In this document: piece by piece, positions 1 to 5,996 of the stretch
How positions within the stretch are numbered: the first letter of the stretch is position 1
Layout: the number at the start of each line of letters is the position of its first letter
NCBI GenBank assembly: GCA_035763085.1
Contig: DASUBV010000319.1
Span: 1-12,522, forward strand
Reading direction: 5' to 3'
From: DASUBV01 sp035763085
Lineage (GTDB): Bacteria > Actinomycetota > Actinomycetes > Streptosporangiales > Streptosporangiaceae
DNA length: 12,522 nucleotides
Translations under genes and position numbers: made by a program
The notes under the pieces: model-generated
Databases searched by the model: none
Told to the model about the DNA's origin: nothing
The model's input: only the letters and a program-made list of their open reading frames with translations

Positions 1-1
1 G

Positions 2-88
2 ATCTTCCCCGGCGTCAGCCGGGACGCGGACTTCGTCGCCCGCCAGATCGTGGCACGAGCCGGGCAGGAGCAGCCGGCCGCCGCCTGA
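2..88 (+). CDS. C-terminal end of an unrecognised protein (partial)
   Basis: An open frame enters from the left edge and ends in TGA at 86-88, giving 28 residues that include FPGVSRDADFVARQIVARAG and an Ala-rich end. GC-rich third positions support real coding. The fragment is too short to assign a family. The next gene starts 38 bp downstream on the same strand, so the two could be co-transcribed, although that gap also holds a weak TANNNT hexamer (TACGCT, 105-110). Confidence 0.6.
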   Translation: MFPGVSRDADFVARQIVARAGQEQPAAA

Positions 89-126
89 CCAGGGATTTCG
101 GACGTACGCTGGTCGGGAAGGTAGCG

Positions 127-1752
127 ATGGGCGTCGTCGAGGAGCTGGTCCGGGCCCGCGAGGCATATGACCGCCGCGAGTGGCTGGCGGCCTACGGCGG
201 GCTGTCTGACACTGCGCCCGGTGAGCTCACGGCCGATGACTTCGTCCGGCTGGCGACCGCGGCCTTCCTGCTCGGCCGGCGCAACGACTGCGTGCAGGCG
301 CTGCAGCGTGCCCACCAGCTCAGTCTCGATGCCGGCGACACCCTGGCCGCGGTGCGCAGCGCCTTCTGGCTGGCGCTGGTGCTGATGACCGGCGGGGAGA
401 CGGCGATCGGCGGCGGCTGGGTCGCCCGGTCACAGCGGCTGCTGGCCGGCCTGGACAGCGATGTCGTGGAGCGGGGCTACCTGCTCATCCACGAGATGTA
501 CCGGCTCATCGGGGCCGGTGAGCTCGACTCCGCCTACCCGGTCGCCGAGCAGGTCACCGGCTACGGCCATCGTTTCGGTGACCCGGACCTGATCGCGATG
601 GGGCTGTCCGGCCAGGGCCGACTGCTGCTGTACGGCGGGCGGGTGCCCGACGGCCTCGCGCTGCTCGATGAGTCGATGGTCGGCGTCCTGGCGGGCCAGG
701 TGTCGGTGATCTTCGCGGGGCACGTCTACTGCTCCATGATCGAGGCGTGCCAGGAGATCGCCGACTTCGACCGGGCCGCACGCTGGACCTCGGCGCTGAC
801 CACCTGGTGTGCCGAGCAGCCGGGGCTGGTGCCGTTCACCGGCCAGTGCGCGGTGCACCGGGGGCAGATCATGGCGGCGCAGGGGGCCTTCAGCGAGGCC
901 CTGGATGAGTTCGACCTGGCCGTCCAGCGCTACGTCGCCGACCAGACGCCGGACGCGGCCGGCCTCGCCCTGGCCGGGCGCGGCGACGTGCTGCGCATCC
1001 GCGGCGAGCTGGCCGGGGCGCGGGCTGCCTATGACCGGGCAGCCGGCTACGGCTACGAGCCGCAGCCGGGCCTGGCGCTGCTCTGGCTGGCTCAGGGCCG
1101 CACCGAGGCGGCGCTCGCCGCGGTCCGGCGGCTGCTCGGCGAGGCCAGCGACCCGGTGCGCCGGTCGCAGCTGCTGCCGGCCGCGATGGAGGTGCTGCTG
1201 GCCGCGGGCCAGCTGGATGAGGCCACCGCCATCGCCGCCGAGCTGTACTCCATCGCGGCCTCGTTCGGCTGCTCGTCGCTGCAGGCTCAGTCCTGGCGTG
1301 CCGCCGCGCGGGTGGCCCTGGAAGCCGGCGACCCGGCCGCCGCGATGCCCCTGCTGCGCCGCGCCCGCGCGGTGTGGGACCGGCTCGGGGGGCGGTATGA
1401 GATCGCGCAGTGCCGCCTGGACCTCGGCCGGGCGCTGCGCGCCCTCGGCGATGAGGAGTCCGCCGTCGCCGAGCTGGCCGCCGCGCGGGACAGCTTCGCG
1501 GACCTGCGGGCGGTGCCCGCCGAGCGCGCGGCGGCCGCCCTGCTCACCCGCGCCTTCCCGGCCGGGCTCACCGAGCGTGAGGTGGCGGTGCTGCGGCTGG
1601 TCGCCGCCGGGCACACCAACCCCGAGATCGCCGCGCTGCTGGTGGTCAGCGAGAAGACCGTTGCCCGGCACCTGAGCAACATCTTCGCCAAGCTCGGTGT
1701 CGGCTCCCGGACCGCGGCGGCGGCCTTCGCCTTCGAGCACCAGATCCTCTGA
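127..1752 (+). CDS. LuxR-family transcriptional regulator with helical-repeat body
   Basis: A 541-residue protein. Residues 481-541 form a clear GerE/LuxR DNA-binding domain: LTEREVAVLRLVAAGHTN, then the recognition segment SEKTVARHLSNIFAKLGV, then SRTAAAAFA. The preceding ~470 residues are Ala/Leu/Arg-rich repeated helix pairs (for example ALDEFDLAV, LAGARAAYDRAA, AAMPLLRRARAVWDRLG), as in tetratricopeptide-like sensor regions. No Walker A or B motif is seen, so this is not a full-length LAL/MalT-type STAND ATPase, which usually runs to 800-1000 residues. It resembles the shorter LuxR-TPR proteins common in actinomycetes. GGGAAGG at 115-121, 5 nt before the ATG, supports this start. It presumably acts as a cytosolic DNA-binding regulator; the ligand, partner and target genes cannot be told from the sequence. 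The neighbour upstream is only a fragment, and the TetR gene downstream has its own promoter. Confidence 0.9.
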   Translation: MGVVEELVRAREAYDRREWLAAYGGLSDTAPGELTADDFVRLATAAFLLGRRNDCVQALQRAHQLSLDAGDTLAAVRSAFWLALVLMTGGETAIGGGWVARSQRLLAGLDSDVVERGYLLIHEMYRLIGAGELDSAYPVAEQVTGYGHRFGDPDLIAMGLSGQGRLLLYGGRVPDGLALLDESMVGVLAGQVSVIFAGHVYCSMIEACQEIADFDRAARWTSALTTWCAEQPGLVPFTGQCAVHRGQIMAAQGAFSEALDEFDLAVQRYVADQTPDAAGLALAGRGDVLRIRGELAGARAAYDRAAGYGYEPQPGLALLWLAQGRTEAALAAVRRLLGEASDPVRRSQLLPAAMEVLLAAGQLDEATAIAAELYSIAASFGCSSLQAQSWRAAARVALEAGDPAAAMPLLRRARAVWDRLGGRYEIAQCRLDLGRALRALGDEESAVAELAAARDSFADLRAVPAERAAAALLTRAFPAGLTEREVAVLRLVAAGHTNPEIAALLVVSEKTVARHLSNIFAKLGVGSRTAAAAFAFEHQIL

Positions 1753-1857
1753 GTCATCGTCCGCAGCGCGGTCCGGGCCCGGGCGGGCGCCGCCGAGAGC
1801 GCGGAGCCAGGCACGACGGTGGCGCAGCCGTCCGGGATCCCGCCGTCCGCTCTAATT

Positions 1858-1879
1858 TTGTACCTACTAGTATGTACAA
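1858..1879. promoter_or_regulatory. Palindromic operator, probable TetR autorepression site
   Basis: A 22-bp palindrome with outer arms TTGTAC (1858-1863) and GTACAA (1874-1879) around a perfect core TACTAGTA (1865-1872). Only the 1864/1873 pair mismatches. It lies in a notably AT-rich island immediately before the TetR gene and covers the proposed -10 box and start region. Operators of TetR repressors are typically palindromes of this size overlapping their own promoter, so autoregulation is the natural inference. No second copy was noticed in the window. Confidence 0.75.
1868..1873 (+). promoter_or_regulatory. Candidate -10 box for a leaderless tetR-snoaL transcript
   Basis: TAGTAT fits the actinobacterial TANNNT -10 consensus. 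It ends 7 nt before the ATG at 1881, so transcription would begin at or next to the start codon. There is no Shine-Dalgarno sequence before 1881 or 1872, which fits leaderless translation. No convincing -35 is seen about 17-18 bp upstream (the region reads cgtccgc). The box lies wholly inside the palindrome at 1858-1879. Confidence 0.5.
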
Positions 1880-1880
1880 C

Positions 1881-2465
1881 ATGGGCAACGCACGAGAGTC
1901 GCTGATCGAGGCGGCCAAGCAGTTGCTGGCCGAGGACGGCTACGGCGCCACCAGCCCGCGCGACGTCCTGGCCCGCAGCGGCGCCGGACAGGGCAGCCTG
2001 TACCACCACTTCCGCGGCAAGGCCGACCTGGCAGCCACGGCGCTGCGGGAGGTCAGCGCGCAGATGTGCACGGAGGCGGACGAGGTGCTGGACGGCGAGG
2101 CCGACCCGCTGGCGGCGGTGCTGGGCTGGCTGCAGGCCTCGCGTGCCGCACTGCGCGGGTGCCGGCTGGGCCGTCTGGCCGCCGAGCCGGCGGTCAGCGA
2201 GCCGGTCATCGCCGCGCCGATCGCGGCGTACTTCCGGCACGTGCAGGACCGGCTGACCGCCCGGCTGGCCGAGGCGGCCGCCGCAGGCCGGCTGAGCACG
2301 AGCGCGAGCGCCGGTGCGGTGGCGGCCAGCCTGCTGGCTGTCATTCAGGGCGGCTACGTGCTGGCCCGCGCGACCGGCGACCCGGAGATGATGCGCCAGG
2401 CGCAGACCGGCGCCGCCGCGCTGCTGCGCAGCGCAGTCCGTGACACACAGGGAGAGAGCAGCTAA
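1881..2465 (+). CDS. TetR-family repressor, LmrA/YxaF-like
   Basis: A 194-residue protein. The N-terminal TetR helix-turn-helix is canonical (residues ~5-50): SLIEAAKQLLAEDGYGATS, then ARSGAGQGSLYHHFRGKADL. The C-terminal part, with GCRLGRLAAEPAVSEPV and a later helix AASLLAVIQGGYVLARAT, matches the layout of LmrA/YxaF-type ligand domains, which often control multidrug or small-molecule response genes. An in-frame ATG at 1872 would add MYN, but it lies inside the operator. The ATG at 1881 sits 7 nt after a TANNNT box and is preferred as a leaderless start. The gene's TAA directly abuts the ATG of the SnoaL-like gene, so the two are co-transcribed and probably translationally coupled. Likely a dimeric repressor of its own operon; the ligand is unknown. 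Confidence 0.9.
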   Translation: MGNARESLIEAAKQLLAEDGYGATSPRDVLARSGAGQGSLYHHFRGKADLAATALREVSAQMCTEADEVLDGEADPLAAVLGWLQASRAALRGCRLGRLAAEPAVSEPVIAAPIAAYFRHVQDRLTARLAEAAAAGRLSTSASAGAVAASLLAVIQGGYVLARATGDPEMMRQAQTGAAALLRSAVRDTQGESS

Positions 2466-2978
2466 ATGATGATCGCGAAGCTGGACGAGGTATTCGGCCG
2501 GGATGCGCGCAGCCGGCTGGCCGAGGCGCGGCAGCCCGGTCCCGAGGGCGCGCTGGCGGCGCTGGAGACGTTTTACTACGCCTTCAATCACCGTGACCTG
2601 GACGCGCTGGCCGCAGTCTGGCTGGACGACGACCTCGTGCAGCTCAGCAATCCGCTCGGCGGCGTCCTGTCCGGGGCGCCGGCGGTCCGCGACCTGTATG
2701 AGCGCATCTTCACCGGCCCGGCGCGGGTCTGGGTCGAGTTCGGCGACATCGTGGTATTCACCGCCGCCGACGCGGTGATCTTCGCCGGCCGCGAGCGCGG
2801 CGAGTTCACGGCCGGAAGCGCCACCGTGCCGCTGGCCATCCGTACCAGCCGGGTGTTCATTTACCAGCCCGGCACCGGGTGGCGGCTGGTCCACCACCAC
2901 GGCTCCATCGACGACCCTGGCCTGCTGCGGGACTACCAGGACGCCGTGGCCGCGGCAGCGCCCGCCGGCCGCGGCTGA
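2466..2978 (+). CDS. SnoaL-like / NTF2-fold protein
   Basis: A 170-residue protein. Residues ~29-148 look like a SnoaL-like (NTF2-fold) domain: ALAALETFYYAFNHRDLDAL, then VWLDDDLVQLSNPLGGVLSG, APAVRDLYERIF, and the closing strand WRLVHHHGS. That closing pattern is typical of the SnoaL_3/DUF4440-like group. The fold forms a cone-shaped pocket that serves as an isomerase, hydrolase or cyclase site, or simply binds a ligand; the actual reaction cannot be called here. The first ~28 residues (charged, Arg/Ala-rich) lie outside the domain. The ATG begins directly after the TetR stop, with GGAGAG (2451-2456) 9 nt upstream inside the TetR gene. ATG 2469 is an equally usable start one codon later. Being the only partner of the TetR gene, it may handle or bind the compound that the repressor senses (inference). 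Confidence 0.85.
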   Translation: MMIAKLDEVFGRDARSRLAEARQPGPEGALAALETFYYAFNHRDLDALAAVWLDDDLVQLSNPLGGVLSGAPAVRDLYERIFTGPARVWVEFGDIVVFTAADAVIFAGRERGEFTAGSATVPLAIRTSRVFIYQPGTGWRLVHHHGSIDDPGLLRDYQDAVAAAAPAGRG

Positions 2979-2991
2979 CCGGCCGGCCTGC

Positions 2992-3017
2992 CCGGCGCCC
3001 GGCTGTGCCGGCGCCGG
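2992..3017 (+). terminator. GC-rich hairpin after the tetR-snoaL pair
   Basis: The arms 2992-3003 and 3007-3017 form 11 GC pairs around a TGT loop (3004-3006), with a single bulged C at 2998. The hairpin starts 13 bp after the SnoaL stop codon. It has no T tract, which is common for actinobacterial terminators. The position between an operon end and a new promoter at 3142 supports the call. In DNA this GC-rich some such hairpins arise by chance. Confidence 0.5.
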
Positions 3018-3141
3018 CTGAGGGGGCAGCAGGCCAGGTCAGGAAACTGCCCGGGGTCACCGCGCCCGCCCGGGCGGTGACCACTAAGGTGCTGCCATCC
3101 TCCGCCGGCGGTCCTGCCGATACCGGGCACTGCGCCTGGTA

Positions 3142-3170
3142 TTGACGCCTACTTACCTGAAATGTATAAC
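3142..3170 (+). promoter_or_regulatory. Sigma70-like promoter of the trehalose fusion gene
   Basis: TTGACG (-35, 3142-3147) and TATAAC (-10, 3165-3170) are separated by exactly 17 bp in a locally AT-rich stretch of an otherwise very GC-rich window. Transcription would start near 3177, giving a ~77-nt leader before the ATG at 3254. This is the best-matching housekeeping-type promoter seen in the window. Confidence 0.75.
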
Positions 3171-3178
3171 ACGTAGGC
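3147..3178. repeat. Inverted repeat bracketing the promoter (possible operator)
   Basis: GCCTAC (3147-3152) and its exact reverse complement GTAGGC (3173-3178) lie 20 bp apart. One arm begins at the last base of the -35 box and the other covers the likely transcription start, so a bound dimer would block the promoter. Arms of six bases can occur by chance; the placement is what makes it notable. Confidence 0.35.
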
Positions 3179-3253
3179 ATAGTGGCCGTGAGCTGGCCTG
3201 CGATGCCGTCGGAGCCTGCCCGATGCAGCCGACCGAACCGGTGAGAGGTAACC

Positions 3254-5887
3254 ATGACGGTAGCGCCAGGCCTGGCATCCGCGGCTGCCCCGGCGAGCGC
3301 GCCCGGCCCGCTGCTGCGCGGCCCCGGGGCCGCGGCGCTGGATCCGGCCCTGCGCCGCACGCTGGCCGAGGTTGCCCGGACCGCCCGGCTGCTGGTCGGC
3401 TGCGACTACGACGGGACGCTGGCCCCGATCGGCGCTGACCCCCGGACCGTGCACCCGCTGCCGGAGGCGGTGTCGGCGCTGCGGTCGCTGGCCGGCATGC
3501 CGGAGACGACGGCCGCGGTGATCTCCGGCCGGGCGCTGCGCGAGCTGGCCGTGCTGTCCCGGCTGCCCGCCGAGGTGCACCTGGTCGGCAGCCACGGCTG
3601 CGAGTTCGACATCGGCTTCGTGCACGAGCTGGACCAGCAGGCGCGGCTGCTGCACACCAGGATCGTGGCCACGCTGCGGCGGCTGGCCCGCAGCGCGGAC
3701 GGCGTGCTGCTGGAGGTCAAGCCGGCCAGCGTGGCGGTGCACGTCCGGCAGGCCACGCCTGAGGTCGCCGGGCAGGTGCTGGCCAGGCTGCGCTCGGGGC
3801 CGTGCGAGTGGCCCGGCGTGCAGGTCACCGAGGGCGACGCGGTGGTGGAGCTGTCGGTGGTGCCCACCGACAAGGGCGAGGCGCTGGATGTCGTCCGGCA
3901 CCGGTGCGGCGCCTCGGCCGCCGTCTTCGTCGGCGACGACGTGAGCGCCGAGGAGGTGTTCATCCGGCTGTCCGGTCCGGATGTGGGCGTCAAGGTCGGC
4001 GCGGGCGACACCCTGGCCCGGTTCCGGCTCACGGGCCCGGACGAGGTCGCCGCGATGCTGTCGTTCCTGTCCGAGCAGCGGTCGACCTGGCTGTACGGCG
4101 GGCAGGCGCCGCCGATCGAGCGGCTGTCGATGCTGGGCAACAGCCGGGCAGTCGCCCTGCTCACGCCCGACGGGAAGGTGTGCTGGCAGTGCGTGCCCGG
4201 CCCGGCCTCGGGCGCGGTATTCGCCGACCTGCTGGGCGGGCCGCCCGCGGGTTACTTCGCGATCCGGCCGCAGCGCGACACGCTGCCGCTCGGCCAGCAC
4301 TACGTGCCCGGCACCATGACCCTGCAGACCCGCTGGTCGCAGCTGCAGGTCACCGACTACCTGGATCATCACACCGAGCCGCACCGCACCGACCTGATCC
4401 GGGTGATCAGCGGCTCGGTCCCGGCGGTCGTCGAGTTCGCCCCCCGGCCCGACTTCGGGCAGGTCGCGGCCCGGCTGGAGCCGACCGCTGACGGGCTGGT
4501 CGTGGCCGGCACCGCCGAGCCGATGGTGCTGCGCTCGCCCGGCACGACCTGGGAGATCATCAAGGACGGGCGGCACCAGATCGCCCGGGCCGTGGTCGGG
4601 CCCGCCCCCGGCCGGCCGGTGGTGCTGGAGCTGCGCTGCGGCACCAGCGACCTGGCCCCGCACGACCTGCCCGAGGAGCAGCGCCAGGCGCTGTCGGGCG
4701 CGTACTGGTCGCAGTGGCAGGACGGCCTGGATCTCCCGGCCACCGAGCCCGACCTGGTCGCCCGGTCCGCCCTGACGCTGCGCGCGCTGTGTCACGCCGA
4801 CACCGGCGGCATCATGGCCGCGGCCACCACGTCGCTGCCCGAGGACCTCGGCGGCACCCGCAACTGGGACTACCGGCACTGCTGGCTGCGGGACGGGGCG
4901 CTGACCGCCCAGGCGCTGGTGTGGCTGGGCTCGACGGCCGAGGCCGCGGCGTTCCTGGAGTGGGTGCACGCGGTCGTGGCCGCCCTGCCCGGCCCCGAGC
5001 GGCTGCACCCGGTGTACGCGCTCGACGGCAGCGCCCTCGGCCCGGAGGCGGTCATCGACACGCTGCCCGGCTATGCCGGCTCCCGGCCGGTCCGCATCGG
5101 GAACCTCGCCGACCAGCAGGTCCAGCTCGACGTCTTCGGCCCCGTCGTGGAACTCATCGAGACCCTGGCCCGGCGCCGCGGCCACCTCAGCGACGCCGAC
5201 TGGAACCTGGTCTGCGCCATGTGCGCGGCGGTCGAGCGGCGCTGGCACGAGCCCGACCACGGCATCTGGGAGGAGCGCCGGGCGCCACGTCACCACGTCC
5301 ACTCCAAGGTCATGTGCTGGGTGGCCGTCGACCGGGCGCTGCGGATGGCGCGCGCCTACGGGCGCCCGGCCGGACCCGGCTGGGCGGCGCTGCGCGACGC
5401 CATCGCGGCCGATGTCGTGGACCGCGGCTGGAATGAGCAGGCCCGGTCTTTCACTGCTGCCTACGGCGGCGGCGACCTCGACTCGGCCAGCCTGCATGTC
5501 GGGCTGTCCGGGCTGCTCGACCCGGCCGACGAGCGGTTCCAGGCCACGGTGACCGCCGTGGAGGCGGAGCTGCGCTCCGGCCGGACCGTCTACCGGTACC
5601 GCCGCGACGACGGGCTGCCCGGCGGCGAGGGCGGCTTCCACCTGTGCACCACGTGGCTGATCGAGGCCTACCTGCTGTCGGGCCGCCGCGCCGAGGCTGA
5701 GGAGCTGTTCGCCCAGTTCACCGGGACGGCCGGGCCGACCGGCCTGCTCCCCGAGGAGTATGACCCGGTCGCGGAGCGGTCGCTGGGCAACCACCCGCAG
5801 GCCTACAGCCACCTGGGCCTGATCCGCTGCGCGCTGCTGCTGAGCGGCGCCGAGCTGTTAGCACCAGGCCGCAGCGGCGGACTCTGA
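3254..5887 (+). CDS. Fusion: trehalose-6-phosphate phosphatase + GH15 trehalase/glucoamylase
   Basis: An 877-residue cytosolic protein with two enzymes in one chain. Residues ~45-270 are an OtsB-type HAD phosphatase: CDYDGT with nucleophile D51 and D53, motif II serine S91 (VISGR), lysines K156 (VKPAS) and K207 (TDKGEAL), and the metal-binding GDD at 227-229 (VFVGDDVSAEEVF). It would convert trehalose-6-phosphate to trehalose. From ~286 to the end is a glycoside hydrolase family 15 module: ERLSMLGNSRAVALL, then TRNWDYRHCWLRDG (536-548), GIWEER with candidate general acid E673, and LLPEEYDP with candidate general base E834 or E835. GH15 includes actinobacterial trehalases and glucoamylases. 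The fusion to OtsB makes trehalose the likeliest substrate, splitting it to two glucoses. There is no signal peptide. GAGAGG (3243-3248) 5 nt before the ATG fixes the start. No trehalose-6-phosphate synthase (otsA) gene is nearby. All expected catalytic motifs of both halves are present. Confidence 0.92.
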   Translation: MTVAPGLASAAAPASAPGPLLRGPGAAALDPALRRTLAEVARTARLLVGCDYDGTLAPIGADPRTVHPLPEAVSALRSLAGMPETTAAVISGRALRELAVLSRLPAEVHLVGSHGCEFDIGFVHELDQQARLLHTRIVATLRRLARSADGVLLEVKPASVAVHVRQATPEVAGQVLARLRSGPCEWPGVQVTEGDAVVELSVVPTDKGEALDVVRHRCGASAAVFVGDDVSAEEVFIRLSGPDVGVKVGAGDTLARFRLTGPDEVAAMLSFLSEQRSTWLYGGQAPPIERLSMLGNSRAVALLTPDGKVCWQCVPGPASGAVFADLLGGPPAGYFAIRPQRDTLPLGQHYVPGTMTLQTRWSQLQVTDYLDHHTEPHRTDLIRVISGSVPAVVEFAPRPDFGQVAARLEPTADGLVVAGTAEPMVLRSPGTTWEIIKDGRHQIARAVVGPAPGRPVVLELRCGTSDLAPHDLPEEQRQALSGAYWSQWQDGLDLPATEPDLVARSALTLRALCHADTGGIMAAATTSLPEDLGGTRNWDYRHCWLRDGALTAQALVWLGSTAEAAAFLEWVHAVVAALPGPERLHPVYALDGSALGPEAVIDTLPGYAGSRPVRIGNLADQQVQLDVFGPVVELIETLARRRGHLSDADWNLVCAMCAAVERRWHEPDHGIWEERRAPRHHVHSKVMCWVAVDRALRMARAYGRPAGPGWAALRDAIAADVVDRGWNEQARSFTAAYGGGDLDSASLHVGLSGLLDPADERFQATVTAVEAELRSGRTVYRYRRDDGLPGGEGGFHLCTTWLIEAYLLSGRRAEAEELFAQFTGTAGPTGLLPEEYDPVAERSLGNHPQAYSHLGLIRCALLLSGAELLAPGRSGGL

Positions 5888-5936
5888 CCGGGACCGCCCG
5901 TTCCAGCGCGATCGGCGGCGCCGGGATCCGGGACGG

Positions 5937-5952
5937 CCCGGGACTGCCCGGG
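5937..5952 (+). terminator. Small GC hairpin between fusion gene and peptidase
   Basis: CCCGGG (5937-5942) and CCCGGG (5947-5952) can pair around an ACTG loop, 50 bp after the fusion gene's stop. There is no T tract. The rest of the 109-bp gap is GC-rich and otherwise unremarkable. This is a weak terminator candidate only. Confidence 0.25.
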
Positions 5953-5983
5953 GCGGACCGTGCGCGGCAGCAGCCCCGTCTGG

Positions 5984-5989
5984 CAGCAT
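5984..5989 (+). promoter_or_regulatory. Candidate -10 box for a leaderless peptidase transcript
   Basis: CAGCAT (one mismatch to TANNNT) ends 7 nt before the GTG at 5997, the same spacing seen at 1868/1881 and 10114/10127. The GTG has no Shine-Dalgarno sequence upstream, which fits leaderless translation. No -35 is evident. Confidence 0.3.
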
Positions 5990-5996
5990 CGAGCTC

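Noticed and set aside
1872..1880. ATG 1872 as the TetR start
   Set aside because: It lies inside the palindrome with no ribosome site. ATG 1881 is placed correctly for a leaderless message. It remains possible.
1287..2900. Antisense frame across the LuxR, TetR and SnoaL genes
   Set aside because: It crosses two intergenic zones and the operator, is compositionally biased, and lies opposite recognised genes.
1861..3172. Similarity between TACCT...ATGTACAAC (1861-1880) and TACCT...ATGTATAAC (3155-3170) as a shared operator
   Set aside because: Spacing differs by 3 bp and the second lacks the palindrome, so the likeness probably reflects AT-rich promoter DNA.
3149..5812. Open frame of 887 codons antisense to the trehalose fusion gene
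   Set aside because: Low-complexity Gly/Arg/Gln/His-rich product with no domain, lying opposite a gene with full catalytic motifs. Long antisense frames are expected at this GC content.
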